A DNA stretch of 32,328 bases from a virus. The translations under genes were made by a program, and so were the position numbers. The stretch is taken from IMG/VR virus record IMGVR_UViG_3300006920_000140, positions 1 through 32,328 of that record; one strand, 5' to 3'. The notes beneath the pieces were generated by a model. It worked only from the letters and a program-made list of their open reading frames with translations. It searched no databases and was not told where the DNA came from. Positions 22,100 to 30,500 of this stretch are shown here, piece after piece. How positions within the stretch are numbered: position 1 is the stretch's first letter; every line of letters starts with the position of its first letter.

Positions 22100-24252
22100 A
22101 AGAATATAGTTTAAAGGTATCTACTGAACAGGCGCAAAAGAACGTTGAAGATCTTAACGAAAATTTAAAGATCCAAGAGGACTTGCTTTTTGACTTAGAA
22201 AAGGAATTAAGAGGATATGAAAAGGAGCTAAAGAAAACATCTAAAACAGACTTAGCTGCAAGGAAAGCGTTAAATGATCAAATAGCTAAAACTAAAGAAC
22301 AGCTAGGAGACGAAAGACAGGGTTTAAAAGAGCTAAACAAAGAGCGTAAAAAAGCTAATGAGGAGTTAAAAGAAGCAGAAGAAAACGCTGCAGATTACGG
22401 TGGTGTTATCGGTATGGTAGATCAAAAGACTGGCGGTCTTATATCAGGCATACAAGGCATGACGAAGTCAATAGGCGGTGCTACGAAAGGTTTTAATCTT
22501 ATGAAGATTGCCATTATCGGAACAGGTATTGGTGCTTTACTAATTGCTTTAACGTCATTAAGTGCAGCCTTTACATCGTCAGAAGAAGGGCAGAATAAGT
22601 GGAATAAAATAATGGGCATATTAGGTGCTACTGTTTCTGTGTTTACAGACAGACTAGCGTCATTAGGAAACTTTTTAATTAGTGTTTTTGAAAATCCTAA
22701 ACAAGCACTCATCGACTTTAAAGATGCATTCGTCGAAAATATAACCAATAGAATTTCTAGTGCTATTGATACATTAGGCTTTTTAGGTAGTGCTATTAAA
22801 AAGGTGTTTAGTGGCGATTTTTCTGGAGCTATGGAAGATGCAAAGTCAGCAGGTACTTCTTACATAGACACCATGACAGGCGTAAAAGATACTATCGGAA
22901 AAGTATCAAGCTCTGTTAAAGAATTAACAACAGAGATAATAAAAGAAGGTAAGGCTGCAGGAAAAATAGCAGATCAAAGAGCAGCGGCAGATAAGCTAGA
23001 CAGAAAGCTAATAACAGACAGAGCAGAGGCAAATAGAAAACGAGCAGAGTTATTAGAAAAGTCTGTAAACAAAGAGAAGTTTACGACGCAAGAAAGAATC
23101 GCATTTCTAAAAGAAGCAAGCGAATTAGAAGATCAAATAACACAGCAAGAAATTAAAGCTGCTCAACTAAGATTAAACGCAAAACAAGCAGAAAACGCAT
23201 TAGGAGACTCTACAAAAGAGGATCTAGAAGAGGAGGCTAATTTAAAAGCTAATTTAATTAATCTAGAAACAGCTAGGTTAATGAAACAAAGAGAAGTTAC
23301 AGGGCAGATTATAGCCTTTAATGCCGAAGCTATTGCAGCCGACAAAGCAAAATCAGACGAAGAGATAGCGAACGCAAAAGCGGTGCAAGACTTTAAAGAC
23401 TCTTTAAGAATAAAAGACAAAGAAAATAAGTTTGCAGAAATAGAGGCAGAAAAAGAAGCAAGGATTTTAGCATTAGAAGATCTTAAATTATCAGAGACTG
23501 AAAAACAGCAAATGATCTTAGATGTCGAACAGGCATTTAAAGAAAAAAAGAAAATAATAGAAGAGGAGGAGGCAGAGGCATTAGCTGTTGAAAAGGAGGC
23601 GTTTTTAGAGGCTCAACTAGGCGAAGAGGAGTTAGCACTAGAGAAGCAAAGACAAATGGCTTTAGACGAGCTTACAAGGTTCGGTGCGACACAAGAAGAG
23701 ATGGCTGCTATAAATGCTAAATACGATGCATTAGAAACAGAGCAAGACGAAATCAAAAGAAATGCTGAAATTAGTATGGCTCAACAAACCTTTGCAAGTA
23801 TCGCTAATTTATTAGGCGAAAATTCAAAGGCAGGAAAAGCAGCCGCAATAGCCTCAGCGTTAATAAATACATATCAAGGTATAACGGCAGAACTAGCAAC
23901 TAAAACAGCGACTCCTTGGGGTATTGCTTTAAAAATAGCGAACATAGCAACGGTCGCATCTATCGGTTTTAAGTCTGTAAAGGACATCATGAAGACAAAG
24001 CCAAAAGCTTCTGGAGGTGGAGGCACACCGTCATCGCCATCATATTCGGCAAGATCAGGATCAGAGCCTGTACCGCCTATGGCTTCTGTTCCACCCGCTT
24101 TTAATACAGTAGGTGCAGGAGATACGAGTCAGTTAGCAGACGCTATCGGAGGACAGAGTCAGCAACCAATACAAACTTATGTAGTAGCAAATGACGTAAC
24201 TACTGCACAGAGTTTAGAGCGCAATATAGTGTCGGGTGCTACAATAGATTAA
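22090..24252 (+). CDS. Tape measure protein
   Basis: 720 residues. Coiled coil at 15-103, a hydrophobic Gly/Ile/Ala segment at 139-161, a middle part, then a very long charged helix (about 270-560, rich in Glu, Lys and Ala). A second hydrophobic region near 585-630 (K-A-A-A-I-A-S-A-L-I-N-T-Y-Q-G) is typical of tape-measure C-termini, followed by a Ser/Gly/Pro-rich linker. Its length would set a tail on the order of 100 nm if the usual ~1.5 angstrom per residue holds. Followed directly by late promoter L2. Confidence 0.85.
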   Translation: MEVKEYSLKVSTEQAQKNVEDLNENLKIQEDLLFDLEKELRGYEKELKKTSKTDLAARKALNDQIAKTKEQLGDERQGLKELNKERKKANEELKEAEENAADYGGVIGMVDQKTGGLISGIQGMTKSIGGATKGFNLMKIAIIGTGIGALLIALTSLSAAFTSSEEGQNKWNKIMGILGATVSVFTDRLASLGNFLISVFENPKQALIDFKDAFVENITNRISSAIDTLGFLGSAIKKVFSGDFSGAMEDAKSAGTSYIDTMTGVKDTIGKVSSSVKELTTEIIKEGKAAGKIADQRAAADKLDRKLITDRAEANRKRAELLEKSVNKEKFTTQERIAFLKEASELEDQITQQEIKAAQLRLNAKQAENALGDSTKEDLEEEANLKANLINLETARLMKQREVTGQIIAFNAEAIAADKAKSDEEIANAKAVQDFKDSLRIKDKENKFAEIEAEKEARILALEDLKLSETEKQQMILDVEQAFKEKKKIIEEEEAEALAVEKEAFLEAQLGEEELALEKQRQMALDELTRFGATQEEMAAINAKYDALETEQDEIKRNAEISMAQQTFASIANLLGENSKAGKAAAIASALINTYQGITAELATKTATPWGIALKIANIATVASIGFKSVKDIMKTKPKASGGGGTPSSPSYSARSGSEPVPPMASVPPAFNTVGAGDTSQLADAIGGQSQQPIQTYVVANDVTTAQSLERNIVSGATID

Positions 24253-24280
24253 CAAATTTTAACTTTAAACACGTTATATA
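24253..24280 (+). promoter_or_regulatory. Late-type promoter L2 (CAAA-N15-CGTTATATA)
   Basis: CAAA starts at 24253, in the first base after the tape-measure stop, and CGTTATATA at 24272; ATG at 24284. It lies in a 31-base gap and has the same 19-base spacing as L1, L3 and L4. Confidence 0.66.
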
Positions 24281-24283
24281 TAT

Positions 24284-24892
24284 ATGAGAATAGTAGAACT
24301 AATACTTGACGAAGAGCAAGAAGAAGGTGGAATCGAAGCGATCTCGATCGTAGAAAGCCCTGCAATAGAGTCTGATTTCGTGGCTTTAAATAATCAAGAG
24401 ATTAAACTAGCGGAAATTGACAAGGATAAAAGAATTTTATTAGGTGCTTTATTGATACCTAATAAACCAATATACAGAAAAGGGGATGAAGGCGAGTACT
24501 ACATTTTCTTTTCTAAAGACACAATAGTAAAAGCATCACAAATGTACCTGCGAAACGGGTATCAAAACAGTACGACTCTTGAACACGATCAGGCATTGAA
24601 GGGCTTGACGTTAGTCGAGAGTTGGATTGTTGAAGACAAGGTACAGGACAAATCTAGAAAGTATGGATTAGATGTCCCTGTAGGTACTTGGATGGGTGCT
24701 GTAAAAGTAAACAATGATGAAATATGGAATGAATATGTTAAAACTGATAAAGTCAAAGGTTTCTCTATTGAAGGCTATTTTGCTGACAAAATGGAACGCC
24801 CTAAAGAAAAGATCAAAGAGGATATGTCAAAAGACGAAATAATCCTAAACAAAATAATAAACATTTTAACTACTGAGGATGCAAAGAAATAA
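24284..24892 (+). CDS. XkdF-like prohead protease
   Basis: 202 residues. E-A-I-S-I-V-E-S-P-A-I-E-S-D-F-V-A-L near the start, then L-L-I-P-N-K-P-I-Y-R, Y-I-F-F-S-K-D-T, T-T-L-E-H-D, L-V-E-S-W-I-V-E-D and K-G-F-S-I-E-G-Y-F match the XkdF family. In related prohead proteases the conserved His (here in L-E-H-D) and Ser (in E-S-W) are catalytic. It is upstream of a scaffold-like and the major capsid gene, as expected for a maturation protease. The short Cys-rich gene at 24879 starts inside its last codons. Confidence 0.78.
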   Translation: MRIVELILDEEQEEGGIEAISIVESPAIESDFVALNNQEIKLAEIDKDKRILLGALLIPNKPIYRKGDEGEYYIFFSKDTIVKASQMYLRNGYQNSTTLEHDQALKGLTLVESWIVEDKVQDKSRKYGLDVPVGTWMGAVKVNNDEIWNEYVKTDKVKGFSIEGYFADKMERPKEKIKEDMSKDEIILNKIINILTTEDAKK

Positions 24893-25043
24893 GAAAGGGA
24901 ATCAAGCTATTTTTATACCTAGCAGAACATCGCCTACTAATAGTGGCAGGGCTTGTTTATGTTGGGATGAGAATACTTATTCTAGATCTTGTTGTGATGG
25001 CTCTGTAAGGGCTCAAGGCATCGGAGTTATAACAAGAACCTGA
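24879..25043 (+). CDS. Short Cys-rich phage protein
   Basis: 54 residues in the +1 frame relative to the protease, overlapping it by 14 bases. The C-terminal half, A-C-L-C-W-D-E-N-T-Y-S-R-S-C-C-D-G-S then A-Q-G-I-G, has four cysteines and a Gly-rich end. I recall similar C-L-C...C-C-D-G-S...Q-G-I-G sequences in other Bacteroidota phages. It fills a 194-base gap that would otherwise look empty. It could be a capsid decoration or metal-binding protein; unknown. Confidence 0.68.
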   Translation: MQRNKKGNQAIFIPSRTSPTNSGRACLCWDENTYSRSCCDGSVRAQGIGVITRT

Positions 25044-25052
25044 GTAAAAATA

Positions 25053-25080
25053 CAAATTTTAATTTTTTAACCGTTATATA
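25053..25080 (+). promoter_or_regulatory. Late-type promoter L3 (CAAA-N15-CGTTATATA)
   Basis: CAAA starts at 25053 and CGTTATATA at 25072; ATG at 25087. It shares the extended ACAAATTTTAA block with L2 and serves the scaffold and major-capsid genes. Confidence 0.66.
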
Positions 25081-25086
25081 TATAAT

Positions 25087-25713
25087 ATGAAATCAACTGA
25101 AATGATCAATCAAATTAAGACGCTTTTAAACATCGAGGTAAAACTTGAAGAGACGAAGCTAGAAAATGGCACTATAGTAAGTGCTGAATCCTTTGAAAAG
25201 GGAAAAGAAATCTTTATCGTTACAGACGATGAGAAAGTAGCAATGCCTGTCGGCGAGTATTTACTTGAAGATGGAAGGTTAGTCGTTGTATCCGAAGAGG
25301 GTATGATCGGAGACGTTAGAGAAGTCTCTGACGAAGTTCCACAAAAAGAATCTAAAGACGGCGAAGAGATTACAGAAGATCTTGAAAAGGAAGAGGACGA
25401 TTTAGGAGATGACAAGAAAGACAAAAAAGAAGACATGGGCTATGTTACAAAAGAAGAGCTTTCTTCTGCAATAGGAGAGATTAAAGCTACTATTGACGAA
25501 ATTAAAGAAATGATGCAGCCTAAAGAAGAGGATTTGTCAGAAGAGTCTAACACTCTTAAAAGCAGAACAGTTAAAGAAGAGTTTTCTGAAGCTGCAGCTA
25601 AGCCAATCAAACATAATCCAGAATCTGAAACAGCTCAAAAAACAAGAGTAGAATTTGGAAAAGGTAAATTTTCAACAACACTAGACAGAGTATTAAATAA
25701 ATTAAATAAATAA
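25087..25713 (+). CDS. Scaffold-like protein
   Basis: 208 residues. An N-terminal beta-rich domain (about 15-85, including V-A-M-P-V-G-E-Y-L-L-E-D-G) is followed by a strongly acidic stretch (95-120), a coiled coil (about 118-145) and a basic C-terminus (about 185-208). Acidic middle, helix and basic end immediately before the major capsid gene are the usual marks of a scaffolding protein. The basic end would bind the capsid subunit. No sequence family named with certainty. Confidence 0.68.
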   Translation: MKSTEMINQIKTLLNIEVKLEETKLENGTIVSAESFEKGKEIFIVTDDEKVAMPVGEYLLEDGRLVVVSEEGMIGDVREVSDEVPQKESKDGEEITEDLEKEEDDLGDDKKDKKEDMGYVTKEELSSAIGEIKATIDEIKEMMQPKEEDLSEESNTLKSRTVKEEFSEAAAKPIKHNPESETAQKTRVEFGKGKFSTTLDRVLNKLNK

Positions 25714-25716
25714 AAT

Positions 25717-26697
25717 ATGAGCAATCTAAAAAACGTACAATTAGCAACTGCGGTTAATATCACTACAACTTATGCGGGGGAATTCGCAGGAGAGTATATA
25801 GCAGCGGCATTATTATCTGCATCAACTATTGACGATGGAAGTTTAACAGTAAAAGCGAATATCGCTTACAAAGAGGTAATCAAGAAACTAGCAACAGGGG
25901 CATTAGTAACTGCTGCAGGATGTGACTTTGTACCTAACTCTTCTGTAACACTTACAGAGAGAATTATCCAACCAGTTGAATTGCAAGTAAATTTACAGTT
26001 ATGTAAGTATGACTTTGTGAACGATTGGGAAGCACAACAAATGGGTTACGGTCTAGGTCAAACTTTACCACCTAAATTCTCTGACTTTATGATTGCTCAT
26101 GTAGCAGCAGAAGTTGCACAAAATACAGAGTTCTGTATATGGCAAGGAGATACTGCAGCGGCAACTAACAACTCTTTCGACGGTTTCGAAAAACTAATTG
26201 CAGCTAGTGCAGCGGCAGGAGATATTCCAGCAGGTCAGCAAGTTGCGGCAGTAGCAGGAGGATTAAATGCAGGAAATATTATTGCAGAACTATCTAAAGT
26301 AGTTGACGCAATACCTTCTAGCCTTTATGGAAAAGAAGATTTATTTATGTATGTCGGATCTGCTGCAGCTAAATTCTATGTTCAAGCATTAGGAGGATTT
26401 GCAGCTAACGGATTAGGGGCAAATGGTGTAAACGCACAAGGTACTCAATGGTGGAACAACGGATCTTTAACTGTAAACGGTGTTAAGATATTTGTTTGTC
26501 CAGGAATGAGTGCTAACAAAATGTATGCAGCTCAACGTAGCAACCTATATTTTGGAACTGGAATTTTAAACGACACGAATGTTGTTAAGGTTTTAGATAT
26601 GGCAGATTTAGACGCTTCAAACAACGTTAGAATGGTAATGAGATTTACATCTGCTGTTCAGTTTGGCATCGCTTCTGACTTGGTAGAATACGCTTAA
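25717..26697 (+). CDS. Major capsid protein
   Basis: 326 residues, rich in Ala, Gly and Asn. Its place after protease and scaffold genes, its size, and the terminator directly after it fit the main head subunit. Recognisable parts include E-F-C-I-W-Q-G-D near 138, F-D-G-F-E-K, S-L-Y-G-K-E-D-L-F-M-Y-V-G and a C-terminal R-M-V-M-R-F-T-S-A-V-Q-F-G-I. The fold is probably HK97-like, inferred from length and phage type, not seen directly. Confidence 0.82.
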   Translation: MSNLKNVQLATAVNITTTYAGEFAGEYIAAALLSASTIDDGSLTVKANIAYKEVIKKLATGALVTAAGCDFVPNSSVTLTERIIQPVELQVNLQLCKYDFVNDWEAQQMGYGLGQTLPPKFSDFMIAHVAAEVAQNTEFCIWQGDTAAATNNSFDGFEKLIAASAAAGDIPAGQQVAAVAGGLNAGNIIAELSKVVDAIPSSLYGKEDLFMYVGSAAAKFYVQALGGFAANGLGANGVNAQGTQWWNNGSLTVNGVKIFVCPGMSANKMYAAQRSNLYFGTGILNDTNVVKVLDMADLDASNNVRMVMRFTSAVQFGIASDLVEYA

Positions 26698-26720
26698 AAT
26701 AATTAACTAATCAAATTTAA

Positions 26721-26747
26721 AGGGGTAGGTTCTGCCTACCCTTTTTT
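26721..26747 (+). terminator. Intrinsic terminator after the capsid gene
   Basis: GGGTAGG (26723-26729) pairs with CCTACCC (26735-26741), five-base loop, then T6. No late-type promoter motif is seen between it and the next ATG at 26770, so that gene may depend on read-through. Confidence 0.87.
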
Positions 26748-26769
26748 ATTTAAAATAATATAAAATAAT

Positions 26770-27318
26770 ATGGCTTGTACATTAAATACTGGACGTAAAG
26801 TCCCATGTAAAAGTGCCTTTGGAGGCATAAAAACTGTGTTTATGGCTGACTTCGGAGACATTACTGGGTTAACTATTGACGCTACTACTAAAGAGGTTAC
26901 TGCATTAGCAGGATCGCCAACTTGGTATCAGTATGATGTAAAAGGAAACTCATCTTTAGAAACGACAGTAACGTCATCTAGAGAAAATGGGACAACTTTT
27001 TATACTCAGACATTAAATTTAACGCTTACTTTCTTAGACGCACAGACTCAAGCAGAGCTACAAACAGTAGCTGTAGCAAGACCTTACGTTGTCGTTGAGG
27101 ATTACTACGGAAACAGTTTCCTATGTGGATTTGAAAACGGAATGGAATTAACGGGCGGTACTGTAGTAACAGGAGCTGCGGCAGGAGATCTGTCAGGCTT
27201 TACGATTACTATGGAAGGCATGGAAGAGAGAGCACCGTACTTTTTAACTACGGCTGTAACATCTTCGGCAGCACAAATAGATCCTACTTTGACTGCACCT
27301 CCAGTACCAGGATCATAA
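26770..27318 (+). CDS. Tail tube-like (major tail) protein
   Basis: 182 residues. N-terminal C-x-x-x-x-G-R-K-V-P-C-K, then G-G-I-K-T-V-F, S-S-L-E-T-T-V-T-S-S-R-E-N-G-T-T-F-Y-T-Q and T-G-A-A-A-G-D-L-S-G-F-T-I-T-M-E-G-M-E: a beta-sandwich-like pattern close to tail tube proteins. It is flanked by two strong terminators, as expected for a highly expressed single gene. A capsid-associated protein is the main alternative. Confidence 0.66.
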   Translation: MACTLNTGRKVPCKSAFGGIKTVFMADFGDITGLTIDATTKEVTALAGSPTWYQYDVKGNSSLETTVTSSRENGTTFYTQTLNLTLTFLDAQTQAELQTVAVARPYVVVEDYYGNSFLCGFENGMELTGGTVVTGAAAGDLSGFTITMEGMEERAPYFLTTAVTSSAAQIDPTLTAPPVPGS

Positions 27319-27343
27319 TAATTAGTTTTTTGGTTATAAAATT

Positions 27344-27372
27344 AAGCACTCTTTACGGGGTGCTTTTTTTTT
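27344..27372 (+). terminator. Intrinsic terminator after the tail tube-like gene
   Basis: AAGCACTC (27344-27351) pairs with GGGTGCTT (27358-27365) with one G-T wobble and a six-base loop, then an unbroken T run to 27372. Confidence 0.85.
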
Positions 27373-27388
27373 GTTATGGCTAATTTAA

Positions 27389-27416
27389 CAAAATCAGTCT
27401 TTTTTTACGTTATATA
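27389..27416 (+). promoter_or_regulatory. Late-type promoter L4 (CAAA-N15-CGTTATATA)
   Basis: CAAA starts at 27389 and CGTTATATA at 27408, with ATG at 27422. It follows a terminator directly and opens the portal-connector-fibre operon. Same 19-base spacing as the other three. Confidence 0.66.
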
Positions 27417-27421
27417 AGTGT

Positions 27422-27865
27422 ATGATAATCTTAACAACATCCGCATCAGCTCAAGAATTAAAAGTTATTCCAAGAGAATACGCTGACTCATATACAATGA
27501 CTGTTCGTGATGACAGTACTAACGTAATTAAGAGCTACGATATTACGACGGCAGGGAACGCAGTAGCGACAGTAGGAAACTACCTGACTTTTAACGCTAC
27601 GTTTAATCCTGTTTTAGTTGAAAATCATTTCTTTGATCTAAGACTATTTATTGATTATAATTTTTGGAATACTAATTATAGTTTATGGGAATTATATGAC
27701 GTTAAATGGAACACCGACGACGGTCAAGTAGTAGATATTTTTAATGACAAGATATTCTGCACAGATCAAGACATCGATCAGTTAAATCAAAACGACTATT
27801 ACAAATTAAACAAAGACCAATTCACTTTTTACAACGGCTTTGATAACACTTATACAGTTAGATGA
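27422..27865 (+). CDS. Structural protein of unknown role before the portal
   Basis: 147 residues, beta-rich with many Tyr, Phe and Asp. I-I-L-T-T-S-A-S-A-Q-E-L-K-V-I-P-R-E at the start looks at first like a signal peptide. It lacks a basic N-terminus, and such a beginning is common to a family of phage structural proteins as I remember them, so I do not call it secreted. It overlaps the portal by ATGA. Confidence 0.58.
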   Translation: MIILTTSASAQELKVIPREYADSYTMTVRDDSTNVIKSYDITTAGNAVATVGNYLTFNATFNPVLVENHFFDLRLFIDYNFWNTNYSLWELYDVKWNTDDGQVVDIFNDKIFCTDQDIDQLNQNDYYKLNKDQFTFYNGFDNTYTVR

Positions 27866-29985
27866 AAAAAACAAGATTAAGAAACGATAAAGGACAGTTT
27901 AAAAAAGAGTCTAAAGCGTCAAAAGTATCAGAGTTTGGTTTTGTAAACCTCAGCACCTATACGAGTCCAGAGATTAAAGAGGTAAACGGCGAAGAGTGGA
28001 TCGAATACGGAGCAGATAACAACTATTTTCAATACTTAATCGACAGATATAACGGCAGTCCTACTAATAACGCTGCAATAAACGGCATTAGCCAAGCGAT
28101 CTACGGCAAAGGGCTTAACGCTACCGATGCAAATAGAAAGCCTAATGAGTACGCTCAGATGATCTCTCTGTTTAAGAAGGATGTCGTTAGAAAACTATGC
28201 TACGATCTAAAGTTAATGGGACAATGTGCCGTACAGGTAATATATGCTAAGGGCAGAAAGAAAATAGCACAGCTAGAACACATGCCAATAGAGACTTTAA
28301 GAGCAGAAAAGTGTAATGACGACGGCGATATACCTGCGTATTACTATTTTAAAGACTGGGCTAACATTAAAAGAAGCGATACGCCTCTTAGAATACCCGC
28401 ATACGGTATGTCAAAAGAGGATATTGAGATATACTACATTAAACCTTACAAGTCTGGTTTTTACTATTACTCTCCTGTCGATTATCAAGGAGGTTTACAG
28501 TACGCTGAACTAGAAGAGGAGGTTTCTAACTATCATTTAAACAACATAATGAATGGATTAGCTCCTAGTATGTTGATTAACTTTAATAATGGTACACCGA
28601 ACCAAGAAGAACGTGCTTTAATCGAAGGAAAAATTGCGAGAAAATTCTCAGGATCTAGTAATGCAGGTAAATTTATCCTTGCTTTTAACGATAATAAAGA
28701 AAGCTCGGCAGATATTCAGCCAGTTCAATTAAGCGACGCACATAATCAGTATCAATTCTTATCAGAAGAAGCACAGTCTAAGATTCAAGTAGCTCATAGA
28801 GTTGTTTCGCCTTTTTTATTAGGTATTAGAACCAGTACAGGTTTTTCAAGTAATGCAGACGAAATTAAGACGGCATCTTTATTAATGGACAATACCGTTA
28901 TAAGACCGTTTCAAGAGCTTTTAATCGACTGCTTTGATAATATACTTTCTTACAACGAGATTAGTTTAAATCTATACTTTACGACATTACAGCCTTTAGA
29001 ATTTACAGAGATCGACAGCTCGATACAAGACAAAGAAGACATAGAAGAGGAGACAGGAGTCGAAATGGAGCGTTTTAGTCTTAAAAAAATAGACGGAAAA
29101 CAAGCATACAAAACAAAAGAAGAGGCTATTGCTAAAGCAGAAGCTGACGGTTGCGGAGGTTATCATGAACACGAGGTTGAGGGCGTAGTATATTACATGC
29201 CTTGCGAAAATCATGATGACGCTGTTGATTTAAAAGCTCCATGTTGGGATGGTTACGAGCAATACGGAACTAAAATGAAGGACGGAAAAGAAGTCCCTAA
29301 CTGTATTCCTGTAAAAGCCTGTAATCATGAAAAGCTATCAAGCGACAACGTTAAAATAGTCTTAGGATCTCTAGGAAAGACAGGCGTAAAAATGGATGAC
29401 AACTGGGAGGTTGTAGACGAATTAGACGAAGAGTCAGAATACAGTAATGAGGATTGGGCAAGTTTCTTAATAAAGGAAAAGCCAGAAACTACATTATCAA
29501 AGATTAAAAAGATTGTAGGGTTAAACAAAGACTATGTTCCATCTAAAAACAGCGGATCTGCATATAGTGATCTAGATTCTAAAAACGGATTATACAAGAT
29601 TAGATATAAATATGCACGAGGCATGAGTAAATCAGGTAAGTCTAGAGACTTCTGTACGCAAATGATGGAGATGAGCAATAAAGGTATTGTGTGGCGTATT
29701 GAAGATATTGACAAAGCGAGTTATTTTGACGATGTAAACGTAGAATTTAGACATAAGCCTAGCATGGATTATAACATCTTTGAATTAAAAGGCGGTGTAT
29801 TCTGTCAACACAAATGGGTGCGTGTATTATATAGGCTAGAAAGCCAAACAGAGGTATCTAAGAACTTAGGCAACTACAAAAAGACTAGAACTATCCCGAA
29901 ATCTTATTTGCGTTCGCCTAGAGGCTCTAAAAAGGCAGGAATAGCAACAGACAGACAAGCAGGAAGAGGAGTATATCCTAAATAA
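27862..29985 (+). CDS. Portal protein with long C-terminal extension
   Basis: 707 residues, well above the usual 400-500. About 25-400 is the portal core: Y-G-A-D-N-N-Y-F-Q-Y-L, N-A-A-I-N-G-I, an L-M-G-Q-C-A-V-Q-V-I-Y strand and F-S-S-N-A-D-E-I-K-T-A-S-L-L. The rest is accessory. A Cys/Gly segment with D-G-C-G-G-Y-H-E-H is followed by C-W-D-G-Y-E-Q-Y-G-T-K-M-K-D-G-K and V-P-N-C-I-P (about 455-482). A domain at about 575-665 has R-D-F-C-T-Q-M-M, F-E-L-K-G-G-V-F-C-Q-H-K-W-V-R-V and a basic tail. Those C-terminal pieces occur elsewhere in protease or morphogenesis proteins as I recall. The portal is the DNA channel and terminase dock. Confidence 0.82.
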   Translation: MKKTRLRNDKGQFKKESKASKVSEFGFVNLSTYTSPEIKEVNGEEWIEYGADNNYFQYLIDRYNGSPTNNAAINGISQAIYGKGLNATDANRKPNEYAQMISLFKKDVVRKLCYDLKLMGQCAVQVIYAKGRKKIAQLEHMPIETLRAEKCNDDGDIPAYYYFKDWANIKRSDTPLRIPAYGMSKEDIEIYYIKPYKSGFYYYSPVDYQGGLQYAELEEEVSNYHLNNIMNGLAPSMLINFNNGTPNQEERALIEGKIARKFSGSSNAGKFILAFNDNKESSADIQPVQLSDAHNQYQFLSEEAQSKIQVAHRVVSPFLLGIRTSTGFSSNADEIKTASLLMDNTVIRPFQELLIDCFDNILSYNEISLNLYFTTLQPLEFTEIDSSIQDKEDIEEETGVEMERFSLKKIDGKQAYKTKEEAIAKAEADGCGGYHEHEVEGVVYYMPCENHDDAVDLKAPCWDGYEQYGTKMKDGKEVPNCIPVKACNHEKLSSDNVKIVLGSLGKTGVKMDDNWEVVDELDEESEYSNEDWASFLIKEKPETTLSKIKKIVGLNKDYVPSKNSGSAYSDLDSKNGLYKIRYKYARGMSKSGKSRDFCTQMMEMSNKGIVWRIEDIDKASYFDDVNVEFRHKPSMDYNIFELKGGVFCQHKWVRVLYRLESQTEVSKNLGNYKKTRTIPKSYLRSPRGSKKAGIATDRQAGRGVYPK

Positions 29986-29993
29986 CATAAATT

Positions 29994-30500
29994 ATGGCAA
30001 CAGTATTATTTATAAATAGAACAGATCTTGTAAGAAATTCGATTATTGACGGAAACGTTGATACTGACAAATATATTCAGTTTATTAAACTGGCTCAAGA
30101 GATCCATATTCAAAACTACATGGGTACAAAGATGTACGAAGGTCTAACTGCAGCCATGCCTAATATTGATCAACCCGCAAACGCTAGATGGAAAAATCTA
30201 TTAGATGATTACATCGTTTCTATGCTTATTTGGTTTGCTCAAGTTGATTATATTCCTTTTGCTAGTTATCAAATACGCAACGGAGGTATGTTTAAACACC
30301 GATCCGAGAACGCAGAGACGGTTTCTAAAGAAGAGGTGGATTATCTAGTTGAAAAAGCTAGAACTAACGCTGAATGGTATTCTAGGAGGTTTATTGATTA
30401 CATGAGTTTTAATCAGACTTTATTTCCTGAGTACACTAGCAACACAAATGACGATATATATCCGTCTTACGACGCAACATTTAATGGTTGGGTTCTATGA
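29994..30500 (+). CDS. Head-tail connector-like protein
   Basis: 168 residues, mostly helical: V-D-T-D-K-Y-I-Q-F-I-K-L-A-Q-E-I-H-I-Q, then G-T-K-M-Y-E-G-L, W-K-N-L-L-D-D-Y and S-V-x-K-E-E-V-like E-T-V-S-K-E-E-V. The layout (bundle of helices with a T-x-M-Y-x-x-L turn) is that of connector proteins that sit under the portal. It lies eight bases after the portal gene and overlaps a small basic ORF by ATGA. Confidence 0.65.
   Translation: MATVLFINRTDLVRNSIIDGNVDTDKYIQFIKLAQEIHIQNYMGTKMYEGLTAAMPNIDQPANARWKNLLDDYIVSMLIWFAQVDYIPFASYQIRNGGMFKHRSENAETVSKEEVDYLVEKARTNAEWYSRRFIDYMSFNQTLFPEYTSNTNDDIYPSYDATFNGWVL

Noticed and set aside
22422-25436. Minus-strand frames opposite the tape measure and scaffold genes (22422-22748, 23163-23420, 25110-25436)
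   Set aside because: Ser-, Ala- or Phe-rich shadows of Glu/Lys/Ala codon-rich genes; all convincing genes are on the + strand.
27422-27865. Secreted protein with signal peptide at the start of the pre-portal gene
   Set aside because: The T-T-S-A-S-A-Q start mimics a cleavage site, but there is no basic N-terminus or full hydrophobic core and the gene sits in the head operon.
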